The notes beneath the pieces were generated by a model. That model searched no databases and had not been told where the DNA came from. It saw only the letters and a list, made by a program, of their open reading frames with translations. DNA of 64,000 bases. It comes from Streptomyces broussonetiae. Its GTDB lineage: Bacteria; Actinomycetota; Actinomycetes; Streptomycetales; Streptomycetaceae. Numbering within the stretch: position 1 is the stretch's first letter; every line of letters starts with the position of its first letter. The position numbers were made by a program, and so were the translations under genes. The stretch is taken from positions 5,270,001 to 5,334,000 of the forward strand of contig NZ_CP047020.1 in NCBI RefSeq assembly GCF_009796285.1, written 5' to 3'. This document shows positions 17,141 through 26,827 of this stretch, piece after piece.

Positions 17141-19975
17141 TTGTCCCCGACCAGCGAGACCGCACACGGCGGCCGCCGACTCGTCATCGTCGAGTCGCCT
17201 GCCAAGGCGAAGACGATCAAGGGCTATCTCGGCCCCGGCTACGTCGTCGAAGCGAGTGTCGGGCACATCCGCGACCTCCCCAACGGCGCCGCGGAGGTGC
17301 CCGAGAAGTACACCGGCGAGGTCCGCCGCCTCGGTGTGGACGTCGACCATGACTTCCAGCCGATCTATGTGGTGAACGCCGACAAGAAGGCACAGGTCAA
17401 GAAGCTCAAGGACCTGCTGAAGGACTCCGACGAGCTGTTCCTCGCCACCGATGAGGACCGGGAGGGCGAGGCGATCGCCTGGCACCTCCAGGAGGTCCTC
17501 AAGCCCAAGATCCCCGTCAAGCGGATGGTCTTCCACGAGATCACCAAGGACGCGATCCGCGAGGCCGTCGCCAACCCGCGCCAGCTCAACCAGAAGCTGG
17601 TCGACGCCCAGGAGACCCGCCGCATCCTCGACCGCCTCTACGGCTACGAGGTATCGCCGGTGCTCTGGAAGAAGGTCATGCCGCGGCTGTCGGCCGGCCG
17701 TGTCCAGTCGGTCGCGACCCGTCTCGTCGTCGAGCGGGAACGCGAGCGCATCGCGTTTCGTTCTGCCGAGTACTGGGACCTGACGGGCACCTTCGCGACC
17801 GGCCGCGCGGGGGATTCCTCGGACCCGTCGTCGCTGGTCGCCCGCCTGCAGACCGTCGACGGCAGGAGGATCGCGCAGGGCCGCGACTTCGACTCCCTGG
17901 GTCGGCTCAAGGGCGAGAACACGCTCCACCTCGACGAGGCGACCGCCCGCGCCCTCGCCGCCGCCCTGGAGAACACCCGCTTCTCCGTGCGCTCCGTCGA
18001 GTCCAAGCCGTACCGCCGCTCGCCGTACGCCCCGTTCCGTACGACGACGCTGCAGCAGGAGGCGAGCCGCAAGCTCGGCTTCGGCGCCAAGGCGACGATG
18101 CAGGTCGCCCAGAAGCTGTACGAGAACGGCTACATCACCTACATGCGTACGGACTCCACGACGCTGAGCGACACGGCGATCGCGGCGGCCCGCGCGCAGG
18201 TCACGCAGCTCTACGGTGCCGACTACCTGCCGCCGCAGCCGCGTACGTACGCCGCCAAGGTCAAGAACGCGCAGGAGGCCCACGAGGCGATCCGCCCCTC
18301 GGGTGATCGTTTCCGCACTCCCGCCGAGACCGGCCTGACCGGCGACCAGTTCAAGCTCTACGAGCTGATCTGGAAGCGGACCGTCGCCTCCCAGATGAAG
18401 GACGCGACCGGCAACAGCGTGACCGTGAAGATCGGCGGCACCGCCGCCGACGGCCGGGACGTCGAGTTCAGCGCCTCCGGCAAGACGATCACCTTCCACG
18501 GCTTCCTGAAGGCCTACGTCGAGGGTGCCGACGACCCGAACGCCGAGCTGGACGACCGCGAGCGCCGGCTGCCGCAGGTCGCCGAGGGCGACGCGCTGTC
18601 CGCCGAGGAGATCACGGTCGACGGCCACGCCACCAAGCCCCCGGCCCGCTACACCGAGGCCTCCCTGGTCAAGGAGCTGGAAGAGCGCGAGATCGGCCGC
18701 CCGTCGACGTACGCGTCGATCATCGGCACGATCCTCGACCGGGGCTACGTCTTCAAGAAGGGCACGGCCCTGGTGCCGTCCTTCCTGTCCTTCGCTGTGG
18801 TGAACCTCCTGGAGAAGCACTTCGGGCGGCTCGTCGACTACGACTTCACCGCCAAGATGGAGGACGACCTCGACCGCATCGCGGCCGGCGAGGCACAGGC
18901 CGTGCCGTGGCTGAAGCGCTTCTACTTCGGTGAAGGCACGGGCCACGGCGGCGCGGCCGAGGCGGGCAACGGCGACGGGGACCACCTCGGCGGCCTCAAG
19001 GAGCTGGTGACCGACCTGGGCGCGATCGACGCGCGCGAGGTGTCCTCGTTCCCGGTGGGCAACGACATCGTGCTCCGCGTCGGCCGCTACGGCCCGTACA
19101 TCGAGCGCGGCGAGAAGGACTCCGAGCAGCACCAGCGCGCGGACATCCCGGACGACCTGGCGCCGGACGAGCTGTCCGTCGAGCTGGCCGAGGAGCTGCT
19201 GGCCAAGCCCAGTGGCGACTTCGAGCTGGGCGCCGACCCGGTGACCGGCCACCAGATCGTCGCCAAGGACGGCCGCTACGGCCCGTACGTCACGGAGATC
19301 CTCCCCGAGGGCACGCCCAAGACCGGCAAGAACGCGGTCAAGCCGCGCACGGCCTCGCTCTTCAAGTCGATGTCGCTGGACACGGTGACGCTCGATGACG
19401 CGCTCAAGCTGATGTCGCTGCCGCGCGTTGTCGGCACCGATGCCGAGGGCCAGGAGATCACCGCGCAGAACGGCCGCTACGGCCCGTATCTGAAGAAGGG
19501 CACGGACTCGCGCTCGCTGCAGTCCGAGGACCAGCTCTTCACGATCACGCTGGAAGAGGCGCTGGCGATCTACGCCCAGCCCAAGCAGCGCGGTCGTGCG
19601 GCGGCCAAGCCGCCGCTGAAGGAGCTGGGCACCGACCCGGTCAGCGAGAAGCCGGTCGTGGTCAAGGACGGCCGCTTCGGTCCGTACGTCACCGACGGCG
19701 AGACCAACGCGACCCTCCGCTCCGGCGACAGCGTGGAGACCATCACCCCGGAGCGCGGCTTCGAGCTGCTCGCCGAGAAGCGTGCGAAGGGGCCCGCCAA
19801 GAAGACCGCGAAGAAGACGGTGGCCAAGAAGGCGGCCCCGGCGAAGAAGACCGCGGCCAAGAAGACGGCGGCGAAGAAGACGACCGCGGCCGCGAAGAAG
19901 ACCACGGCGGCGAAGAAGACCACCGCCAAGAAGGCGACCGCCGCCAAGTCGACGGCATCGGGCACGGAGGACTGA
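17141..19975 (+). CDS. topA: DNA topoisomerase I
   Basis: 944 residues from TTG 17141, preceded by GGAGAGAAGAG; the start matches the MSPTSET N-terminus I recall for Streptomyces TopA. It relaxes negative supercoils. VIVESPAKAKTIKGYLG and the Toprim acidic cluster DEDREGEAIAWHL (about 104) bind Mg2+. The nucleophile Tyr is in YITYMRTDS (about 333). Zinc fingers are absent; instead there are four C-terminal repeats with GRYGPYI/V/L or GRFGPYV. From about residue 883 a Lys/Ala-rich tail of KK(A/T) repeats follows, known in actinobacteria to make the enzyme highly processive. Confidence 0.97.
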   Translation: MSPTSETAHGGRRLVIVESPAKAKTIKGYLGPGYVVEASVGHIRDLPNGAAEVPEKYTGEVRRLGVDVDHDFQPIYVVNADKKAQVKKLKDLLKDSDELFLATDEDREGEAIAWHLQEVLKPKIPVKRMVFHEITKDAIREAVANPRQLNQKLVDAQETRRILDRLYGYEVSPVLWKKVMPRLSAGRVQSVATRLVVERERERIAFRSAEYWDLTGTFATGRAGDSSDPSSLVARLQTVDGRRIAQGRDFDSLGRLKGENTLHLDEATARALAAALENTRFSVRSVESKPYRRSPYAPFRTTTLQQEASRKLGFGAKATMQVAQKLYENGYITYMRTDSTTLSDTAIAAARAQVTQLYGADYLPPQPRTYAAKVKNAQEAHEAIRPSGDRFRTPAETGLTGDQFKLYELIWKRTVASQMKDATGNSVTVKIGGTAADGRDVEFSASGKTITFHGFLKAYVEGADDPNAELDDRERRLPQVAEGDALSAEEITVDGHATKPPARYTEASLVKELEEREIGRPSTYASIIGTILDRGYVFKKGTALVPSFLSFAVVNLLEKHFGRLVDYDFTAKMEDDLDRIAAGEAQAVPWLKRFYFGEGTGHGGAAEAGNGDGDHLGGLKELVTDLGAIDAREVSSFPVGNDIVLRVGRYGPYIERGEKDSEQHQRADIPDDLAPDELSVELAEELLAKPSGDFELGADPVTGHQIVAKDGRYGPYVTEILPEGTPKTGKNAVKPRTASLFKSMSLDTVTLDDALKLMSLPRVVGTDAEGQEITAQNGRYGPYLKKGTDSRSLQSEDQLFTITLEEALAIYAQPKQRGRAAAKPPLKELGTDPVSEKPVVVKDGRFGPYVTDGETNATLRSGDSVETITPERGFELLAEKRAKGPAKKTAKKTVAKKAAPAKKTAAKKTAAKKTTAAAKKTTAAKKTTAKKATAAKSTASGTED

Positions 19976-20056
19976 GCCCGACCCACTGAGCACCTGTTCG
20001 GGTTCGCGAAGCGCACGCTCCGGTTTCACCGGGTACCGCTTCGGTCTCACTTGGGT

Positions 20057-20087
20057 ACGCCCCGGCATCACTTTGGTGTCGGGGCGT
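20057..20087 (+). terminator. Hairpin after topA
   Basis: Stem ACGCCCCG/CGGGGCGT extended inward by further pairs with two wobbles and a 3-nt loop, about 80 bp after the topA stop and before the tmk fusion gene. Confidence 0.65.
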
Positions 20088-20142
20088 GCGCATGCCAGGA
20101 GAGGCGGCGTGTGATGTCGGTGGCTGCCGATAGGCTGAACGC

Positions 20143-23100
20143 ATGACGCGAGCCGAGCAGCCAACGGCCCCCACCGCAACCCCGGACGACGCCCTGGTCG
20201 CGGACTCCCGCGAGCGCGCTGTCCGCTCCCTGCTGCGCCGACCGGAGCTGCGGCGCCTGTGGAGCGCGCATCTGGTGAGCGGTGTCGGTGACGCCCTCGC
20301 CCTCCTCGTCCTGGTCGTCCTCGTCCTGCAGGCGGCGATCGTCCAGGGCGTGTTCGGCGGTGGTTACCGGGGCGTGGCATTCGCAGTGGCGACCGTTTTC
20401 GCCGCGCGTGTCCTCGCCACGCTGCTCTTCGGCGCCGTTCTGCTCGGCCCGCTGACGGCGCTGACCGGCCAGGAGGGCCCCCTCGACCGGCGCTGGACCA
20501 TGGTCGGCGCCGACGCCGTGCGTGCCCTCCTGCTGATCGTGGCGCCCCTGTGGATCGACTGGACGCCGGACAACGCACTGGCCGTCCTGCTCGTCACCGC
20601 CTTCGTCACCGGCGTCGCCGAGCGGCTGTGGACGGTGTGCCGGGAGAGCGCGGCCCCCGCCCTGCTGCCCGGCCCGCCCCCGGAAGGCGCCACCGTACGG
20701 CCGTTGCCGGACCACATGGACGCCCTGCGCCGCCTGTCGCTGCGCACCGGCTTCCTGGCCGTGCCGCTGGCCGCCGCCGCCCTGGTCGTCGCCGGGCTGC
20801 TCAACAACCTGCTGGGCACGGGCGTGGTCTGGTTCGACCAGCATCACGCGGCCCTCGGGTCGTACGTGGCGGCGGGCCTGTTCGCCGCCTCGCTGTCCCT
20901 GCTGGCCTTCCTCGAGCTGCCCGACGTGCGCACCCCCCGCGCGCGCTCGCCGCTGGAGGGCCTGCGCCGCCCGCGCACCGGCACCGGCGTCGACAAGGGC
21001 CGTACGGGCGCGATCCCGCTGCTCGTCCCGGCCTGCGCCACCGTCGCGGGCGCCATCGCCGCCGCCGTCTCGGTCTGCGTGCTGCACGCCACCGACCTGG
21101 GCGGCGGCCCGGTCCTGTACGGCCTGCTGGTCCTCGGCCTGACCGGCGGCGTCGCCGTCGGCATCCGTACGGCCCCCGCGCTGCTGCCCTCGCTCTCGCG
21201 CCGCCGGCTCCTCGCCCTCGCGATCGCCTTCACCGGTATCGCGCTGCTGGCCGCCGGCCTGGTCCCGGACGTCACCACGGTGCTGCTGATCGTCACGATC
21301 GCCGGCGTCACCGCGGGCGTGGCCGCGAACACCGGCCACGCCCTGCTCGACCAGGAGACCGAGGACTTCCGCCGGGCGCGTGTCACCGAGCACCTGCACG
21401 CGGTGGTCCGGGTCTGCACAGCGCTCGGCGTCCTGATCGCGCCCGTGGTCGCCGGGCTCATCGGCCGGCACCGCCTGGAGAACGGCCGGTTCGTCTTCGC
21501 GCACGGCGGCGCCTCCTTCACGTTGATGCTGGTCGGCGCGCTGCTGCTGCCGGTGGCCGTGCTGGTGCTCGCCAAGGTCGACGACCGCGCCGGCATCCCG
21601 CTGCGCCAGGACCTCAAGGACGCGCTGCTCGGCGGCGACGACCCGCTCGAGGCACCGGCCGGGACCGGCTTCTTCATCGCCCTGGAGGGCGGCGACGGCG
21701 CCGGCAAGTCCACCCAGGCCGAGGCTCTCGCGGAGTGGATCCGGGCCAAGGGCCACGAGGTCGTGCTCACCCGCGAGCCCGGGGCCACCCCCGTCGGCAA
21801 GCGGCTGCGCTCGATTCTGCTGGACGTCTCCTCCGCGGGCCTGTCGCACCGCGCGGAGGCGCTGCTGTACGCCGCCGACCGCGCCGAGCACGTGGACACC
21901 GTCGTACGCCCCGCCCTGGAACGCGGCGCGGTCGTCATCTCCGACCGGTACATCGACTCGTCCGTCGCCTACCAGGGCGCCGGCCGCGACCTGTCCCCGA
22001 CCGAGATCGCCCGCATAAACCGCTGGGCGACCAATGGGCTCGTCCCGCACCTCACCGTCCTGCTGGACGTCTCCCCGGAGACGGCCCGCGAGCGGTTCAC
22101 CGAGGCGCCGGACCGCCTGGAGTCGGAGCCGGCCGAGTTCCACGCGCGCGTGCGGGCCGGTTTCCTCACCCTGGCCGCCTCCGACCCCGGGCGCTACCTG
22201 GTGGTGGACGCCGGTCAGGAGCCCGAGTCCGTCACCACGGTGATCCGGCACCGGCTCGACACCGTGCTGCCGCTGTCCGAGGCCGAGATCAAGGCCCGGG
22301 AGGAGGCGCGGAAGAAGGCCGAGGAGGAGGCACGGAAGAAGGCCGAGGAGGAGGCCGCCCGCAAGGCCGAGGAGGAGCGCCTGGAGCGCGAGCGCCAGGA
22401 GGAACTGGCCCGGCTGCGCGCCGAGGAGGAGGAGCGCAAGCGCCGGGAGCTGGAGGAGGCGCAGCGCCGCGAGGCCGAACGGCAGGCGGAGGAGGCCCGG
22501 CAGCGGGCCGAGGAGGCCGCCCGGCGCGCCGAGGAGGAGCGACAGCGGCTGCTCGCCGAGGAGAAGGCCCGCGCCGAGGAGGAGGCCCGCCGCAGGGTCG
22601 AGGAGGAGCGGCGCCGTAAGCAGGCGGAGGAGGAAGCCCGGCTGCGTGCCGAGGAGGAGGCGCGGCGCCTGGAGAAGCAGCGCAAGGCCGAGGAGGCGCT
22701 GCTGCGTGCCGAGGAGGCCCGCAGGCAGGCGGCCGAGGCCGCGGCGGCGGCCGACACGGCGGCCCGCAGGTCCAGCTCCCGGCTGCCGGCCGCGCCGGGT
22801 GTGGTGTCCGACGCGGTGACGGTGCCCACGCCGGTGGTGTCGCCGGAGCCGCGTGGCGCCGAGGAGACCGTTCCGACGCCGGTGGTGTCGCGCGGGCAGG
22901 ACGAGCGGGCCGTGGAGAAGACGACAGTGCTGCGTCCGGTGCGCGAGGACGGCGCCGGGGCGGACGAGGCTGCGCAGTCAGGGCAGCCAGGGCAGTCAGG
23001 GCAGTCCGGGAAGGCCGGCAACGGCGCAGGGGCGTCCGAGTCCGGCTCCGGAGTCGGTTCCGACGCCGAGGTGACGGCCGAGCTGCCGCAGCCGCCGGCG

Positions 23101-23472
23101 GGCGCGGGCGCGGCGGACGAGACGGCGGTCCTGCCGCCGGTCTCCGCCGAGGAGACGGCCGTGCTGCCGCCCGTCCGGGGTGACGTGCCGCCCGCGCCGG
23201 GTGACACCGCGGCGGACCGGGTGCCGGCCGGGTTCTTCCGGGACGAGCGGCCCGCCGCGCGCTCCGAGGGCTCCGAGGACCGCACCCGCGAGATGCCCCA
23301 GCTCGACGCCGACGGCACACCGCGCCGCCGGCCGCGGCCCGACTGGGCCGAGGAGACCCCGCTGGACGACCTGCCGACGCTGGCGGACGAGCTGCTGGGG
23401 TCGTACGACGAGCGGGACCACGGCGACCACGACGAGGAGCAGGGCCGCAGGGGCCGGGGCCGACGGGGCTGA
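20143..23472 (+). CDS. tmk: MFS-like membrane domain fused to dTMP kinase with coiled-coil tail
   Basis: 1109 residues in three parts. Residues 1 to about 490 are a 12-helix MFS-like membrane domain. Residues about 507-710 are a complete thymidylate kinase: P-loop EGGDGAGKSTQAEAL, TREPGATPVGKRLR, DRYIDSSVAYQG and a LID-like REEFTEAPDRLE segment (TARERFTEAPDR here). Residues about 718-880 form an uninterrupted E/A/R coiled coil, followed by a Pro/Val/Thr-rich disordered end. It phosphorylates dTMP to dTDP; no separate tmk is visible here. holB follows, the usual tmk neighbour. The fusion is common in Streptomyces but its purpose is not known to me. Confidence 0.93.
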   Translation: MTRAEQPTAPTATPDDALVADSRERAVRSLLRRPELRRLWSAHLVSGVGDALALLVLVVLVLQAAIVQGVFGGGYRGVAFAVATVFAARVLATLLFGAVLLGPLTALTGQEGPLDRRWTMVGADAVRALLLIVAPLWIDWTPDNALAVLLVTAFVTGVAERLWTVCRESAAPALLPGPPPEGATVRPLPDHMDALRRLSLRTGFLAVPLAAAALVVAGLLNNLLGTGVVWFDQHHAALGSYVAAGLFAASLSLLAFLELPDVRTPRARSPLEGLRRPRTGTGVDKGRTGAIPLLVPACATVAGAIAAAVSVCVLHATDLGGGPVLYGLLVLGLTGGVAVGIRTAPALLPSLSRRRLLALAIAFTGIALLAAGLVPDVTTVLLIVTIAGVTAGVAANTGHALLDQETEDFRRARVTEHLHAVVRVCTALGVLIAPVVAGLIGRHRLENGRFVFAHGGASFTLMLVGALLLPVAVLVLAKVDDRAGIPLRQDLKDALLGGDDPLEAPAGTGFFIALEGGDGAGKSTQAEALAEWIRAKGHEVVLTREPGATPVGKRLRSILLDVSSAGLSHRAEALLYAADRAEHVDTVVRPALERGAVVISDRYIDSSVAYQGAGRDLSPTEIARINRWATNGLVPHLTVLLDVSPETARERFTEAPDRLESEPAEFHARVRAGFLTLAASDPGRYLVVDAGQEPESVTTVIRHRLDTVLPLSEAEIKAREEARKKAEEEARKKAEEEAARKAEEERLERERQEELARLRAEEEERKRRELEEAQRREAERQAEEARQRAEEAARRAEEERQRLLAEEKARAEEEARRRVEEERRRKQAEEEARLRAEEEARRLEKQRKAEEALLRAEEARRQAAEAAAAADTAARRSSSRLPAAPGVVSDAVTVPTPVVSPEPRGAEETVPTPVVSRGQDERAVEKTTVLRPVREDGAGADEAAQSGQPGQSGQSGKAGNGAGASESGSGVGSDAEVTAELPQPPAGAGAADETAVLPPVSAEETAVLPPVRGDVPPAPGDTAADRVPAGFFRDERPAARSEGSEDRTREMPQLDADGTPRRRPRPDWAEETPLDDLPTLADELLGSYDERDHGDHDEEQGRRGRGRRG

Positions 23473-23492
23473 CGGCGGATCCCCTCGGGGTA

Positions 23493-23548
23493 GGGCGAGG
23501 CAGGGGGCGGCGCGGGGCGCGGAACGCGACCGGCGCCGCCCTCGCCTT
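23493..23548 (+). terminator. Terminator after the tmk fusion
   Basis: Inner stem GGGCGGCGC/GCGCCGCCC (23505-23513/23533-23541) with outer pairing of GGCGA to TCGCC, then CTTTTCC. It lies in the 176-bp gap before holB. Confidence 0.65.
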
Positions 23549-23648
23549 TTCCGGGTGGCCCCTGGGCAGGCGGCCGGACCGCGTTGTCAGTGCCCGCCCG
23601 CACAATGGACGAAGGAACGCGGAGTGTGACGGAAGGGCGGCGTGACCC

Positions 23649-24854
23649 ATGACCGTATGGGACGACCTCGTCGGGCAGGAGAAGGTGAGCGCGGTGCTCG
23701 ACGCCGCCGCGCGGGACGCCGACGCCCTCGTCACGGCCGTCGCGGCCGACCAGCCGCTGCCCGAGGCGTCGAAGATGACGCACGCCTGGCTGTTCACGGG
23801 CCCGCCCGGCGCGGGGCGCAACCAGGCGGCCAGGGCCTTCGCCGCGGCCCTGCAGTGCGTGAGCCCCGACCGCGCCCTCGGCGGCTCCCCCGGCTGCGGC
23901 TTCTGCGACGGCTGCCACACCGCGCTGCTCGGCACCCACGCGGACGTCACCACGGTCGCCGCGGTCGGCTCCGAGATCCTGGTCAAGGACATGCGGGACA
24001 CGGTCCGCAAGTCGTTCACCGCCCCGGCGAACGGCCGCTGGCAGATCATCCTGGTCGAGGACGCCGAGCGGCTGAACGAGAAGTCGGCCAACGCCGTCCT
24101 GAAGGCGGTGGAAGAACCCGCTCCGCGCACCGTCTGGCTCCTGTGCGCCCCCTCGGTCGAGGACGTGCTGCCGACGATCCGCTCCCGCTGCCGCCACCTG
24201 AATCTGCGTACGCCGTCCGTCGACGCGGTCGCCGACATGCTCGTCCGCCGCGACGGCATCGAGCCGGAGGTCGCCGGAGCCGCCGCCCGGGCCACGCAGG
24301 GCCACGTCGACCGGGCCCGGCGGCTGGCCACCGACCCGTCGGCCCGCGAGCGCCGCGCCGCCGTACTGAAGCTGCCCCTGCGCCTCGACGAGGTCGGTGC
24401 CTGTCTCAGGGCAGCGCAGGAGCTGGTCGACGCGGCGGCCGAGGACGCCAAGCAGCTCGCCGAGGAGATGGACGGCAAGGAGGCGGAGGAGCTGAAGACG
24501 GCGCTGGGCGCCTCCCAGGGCGGTCGGCTGCCGCGCGGCACGGCGGGCGTGATGAAGGACCTCGAGGACATGCAGAAGCGCCGCAGAACCCGCACCCAGC
24601 GCGACAGCCTCGACATCGCCCTCGGCGACCTCACGGCCTTCTACCGCGACGTCCTCGCCCTCCAGCTGGGCTCACGCGTGGCGATCGCCAACGCCGACGC
24701 CGGGGACGCCCTGGAGCGGCTGGCCCGGGGCAGCACCCCGGAGTCCACCCTCCGCCGTATCGAGGCCATCGCCGCATGCCGCGAGGCCCTCGACCGCAAC
24801 GTGGCCCCGCTGCTGGCGGTGGAGGCGATGACGATGGCGCTGCGGGAGGGGTGA
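23649..24854 (+). CDS. holB: DNA polymerase III subunit delta'
   Basis: 401 residues of the clamp-loader AAA+ family. The P-loop is degenerate (GPPGAGRNQAA instead of GKT/S), as expected for the non-hydrolysing delta' subunit. A zinc module (CVSP ... CGFCDGCHTA) and the SRC motif (IRSRCRHLNLR) are present; the sensor region reads LVEDAERLNEKSANAVLKAVEEP. The C-terminus has an extra charged helical segment (EEMDGKEAEELKTALG). It lies 3' of the tmk fusion, matching the tmk-holB pairing found widely in bacteria. Confidence 0.95.
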   Translation: MTVWDDLVGQEKVSAVLDAAARDADALVTAVAADQPLPEASKMTHAWLFTGPPGAGRNQAARAFAAALQCVSPDRALGGSPGCGFCDGCHTALLGTHADVTTVAAVGSEILVKDMRDTVRKSFTAPANGRWQIILVEDAERLNEKSANAVLKAVEEPAPRTVWLLCAPSVEDVLPTIRSRCRHLNLRTPSVDAVADMLVRRDGIEPEVAGAAARATQGHVDRARRLATDPSARERRAAVLKLPLRLDEVGACLRAAQELVDAAAEDAKQLAEEMDGKEAEELKTALGASQGGRLPRGTAGVMKDLEDMQKRRRTRTQRDSLDIALGDLTAFYRDVLALQLGSRVAIANADAGDALERLARGSTPESTLRRIEAIAACREALDRNVAPLLAVEAMTMALREG

Positions 24855-25222
24855 GGGGTGTGCGGACGGCGCGGGGAGTGATGCGCCGGCCCCTGCGGGC
24901 GGGTGACGTGCGCCCCGAAGAGCCCCCCGACGGCGCGTGCGCAACCGTCCGAACGACCGTGCGTGCAACCGTTCGAACCACCGTGCGCGCCGTTGCCCGG
25001 GTCACTGTCCGGGTCGCCGCGCCCGCCGCCGTCCGAACGACCGTGGGTGCCACTGTCCGAACCGCCGCGCGCGCCGCCGTCCGATGCGTCGCCCACGCCA
25101 CCGACCACGTCACCGCCCACACCGCCACTCCCACCACCGCCCGCAGCCGCGCGTGTCCCTCGTACGAGCTGATCTCTCGCACGCATCGCGCCCGATTGGT
25201 CGCACAGCGTTACGCTCGCCTG
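24855..25222. other. 368-bp gap carrying a tandem-repeat block
   Basis: No gene with a start site is supported. The middle is a degenerate 24-bp tandem array (see the repeat entry). The last 70 bases are the leader of the lipoprotein gene; no clear -10/-35 pair was seen. Confidence 0.5.
24944..25123 (+). repeat. Degenerate 24-bp tandem repeat
   Basis: About seven units of 24 bp, with one extra 12-bp half unit, follow the pattern ACCGTCCGAACGACCGTGCG then TGCA. Units 1 and 2 start at 24944 and 24968. Each unit is itself two related 12-bp halves. In one frame it would read TVRTTVRA repeats and is open into the downstream gene, but no start codon or ribosome site supports translation. Confidence 0.75.
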
Positions 25223-26827
25223 ATGCACATCAGGCCCACCCCCGGCCGGACCCGGGGCACCCGCCCCCGGCCGACGGCCCGCCTCACCGTCGCCCTTCTC
25301 GGGGCCGCCGCCCTGCTCGTGTCCGCCTGTTCCCCCGGCAGCCCGACCGCCTCGGCCGGTGACACGACCCAGGCGGCGCTGGCCGCACTGCCGCGGGCGA
25401 CGCCGTCGGCCCTGTCGTCGTACTACACCCAGCAACTGCACTGGCGCAGCTGCGGTTCCCCCGGCTTCCAGTGCGCGACCATGAAGGCCCCGCTGGACTA
25501 CGGCACCCCCGGCGCGGGCGACGTGCGGCTGGCCGTCACCCGCAAGCAGGCCACCGGCAAGGGCAAGCCGATCGGCTCGCTGCTGATCAACCCGGGCGGT
25601 CCCGGCGGCTCGGCGATCGACTACGTGCAGAGCTACGCGGGCATCGGCTACCCGGCGGACGTCCGCGCGCGCTACGACATCGTCGGGATGGACCCGCGGG
25701 GCGTCGCCCGCAGCGAGCCCGTGGAGTGCCTCGACGGCCGCCGGATGGACCAGTACGCGCAGACGGACCTGACGCCCGACAACCAGCAGGAGCGCGACGC
25801 GCTGGTCGCGGCGGACAAGAAGTTCGACGAGAGCTGTGGGGCGCACTCGGCGCGGCTGCTGCGGTATGTCTCCACCGTCGAGGCGGCGCGGGACATGGAC
25901 ATCCTGCGGGCGGTGCTGGGTGATCCGAAACTGAACTACGTGGGAGCGTCGTACGGCACGTTCCTCGGCGCGACGTACGCGGGACTGTTCCCCGACCGGG
26001 TGGGCCGGATGGTCCTGGACGGCGCGATGGACCCCTCCATCGACGCCCGCACGCTGAACCTGGACCAGACGGCGGGCTTCGAGACGGCGTTCCAGGCGTT
26101 CTCGAAGGACTGCGTACGGCACTCCGACTGCCCGCTCGGCGGCAAGGGCACCACGCCCGCGCAGGTCGGCGACCACCTCAAGGCGTTCTTCCGCAAGCTG
26201 GACGCGCACCCCATCCCGACGGGCGACACCAACGGCCGCAAGCTCGACGAGGCGCTGGCCACGACCGGGGTGATCGCGGCGATGTACGACCAGGGGGAGT
26301 GGGAGCAGCTGCGCGAGGCGCTGACCTCGGCGATGAAGGAGAACGACGGCGCGAGCCTGCTCGCACTCTCCGACAGTTACTACGAACGGGACGCGAGCGG
26401 CCACTACAGCAACCTGATGATGGCCAATCCCGCCGTGAACTGCCTGGACCTGCCGCCCGCCTTCACCGGCCCCGACCAGGTGCAGCAGGCCCTGCCCGCC
26501 TTCGAGAAGGCGTCGCCGGTCTTCGGTGACACCCTGGCCTGGGCCGCGCTGAGCTGCGCGTACTGGCCGGTGAAGGCCACGGGTGTGCCGCACCGCATCG
26601 AGGCGAAGGGCGCGGCGCCGATCGTGGTGGTCGGCACCACCCGCGACCCGGCGACCCCCTACCGCTGGGCCGAGTCCCTGTCCCGTCAGCTTTCCTCCGG
26701 GCGCCTGCTGACCTACGTCGGCGACGGCCACACCGCCTACGGGCGCGGCAGTACCTGCATCGACACCGCGATCAACACCTACCTGCTCCACGGCACCCCG
26801 CCGACCACCGGAAAACGCTGCTCATAG
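25223..26827 (+). CDS. Secreted alpha/beta-hydrolase, tripeptidyl aminopeptidase type lipoprotein
   Basis: 534 residues from ATG 25223. A Tat/Sec-like basic N-terminus, a hydrophobic stretch and lipobox LLVSAC indicate a lipoprotein. The catalytic triad is readable: the nucleophile in YVGASYGTFLG, the acid in TTRDPATPYRWA and the histidine in GDGHTAYGRG. The oxyanion loop is NPGGPGGSAIDYV. The C-terminal TAP-like domain with Cys-rich ends (STCIDTAIN, GKRCS) is typical of Streptomyces Slp/Tap exopeptidases, which remove tripeptides from extracellular proteins. It stands alone between holB and tRNA-Thr. Confidence 0.9.
   Translation: MHIRPTPGRTRGTRPRPTARLTVALLGAAALLVSACSPGSPTASAGDTTQAALAALPRATPSALSSYYTQQLHWRSCGSPGFQCATMKAPLDYGTPGAGDVRLAVTRKQATGKGKPIGSLLINPGGPGGSAIDYVQSYAGIGYPADVRARYDIVGMDPRGVARSEPVECLDGRRMDQYAQTDLTPDNQQERDALVAADKKFDESCGAHSARLLRYVSTVEAARDMDILRAVLGDPKLNYVGASYGTFLGATYAGLFPDRVGRMVLDGAMDPSIDARTLNLDQTAGFETAFQAFSKDCVRHSDCPLGGKGTTPAQVGDHLKAFFRKLDAHPIPTGDTNGRKLDEALATTGVIAAMYDQGEWEQLREALTSAMKENDGASLLALSDSYYERDASGHYSNLMMANPAVNCLDLPPAFTGPDQVQQALPAFEKASPVFGDTLAWAALSCAYWPVKATGVPHRIEAKGAAPIVVVGTTRDPATPYRWAESLSRQLSSGRLLTYVGDGHTAYGRGSTCIDTAINTYLLHGTPPTTGKRCS

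Noticed and set aside
17060..20578. 1172-codon open frame on the minus strand across topA
   Set aside because: Antisense shadow of a GC-rich gene; the plus strand encodes an unmistakable topoisomerase with all motifs.
24944..25123. CRISPR array
   Set aside because: Units are contiguous degenerate tandem copies without unique spacers; no cas genes are in the window.
23642..25222. Long N-terminal extension of the secreted peptidase
   Set aside because: It runs out of frame through holB and then through the 24-bp repeats; a signal peptide and lipobox begin at ATG 25223.
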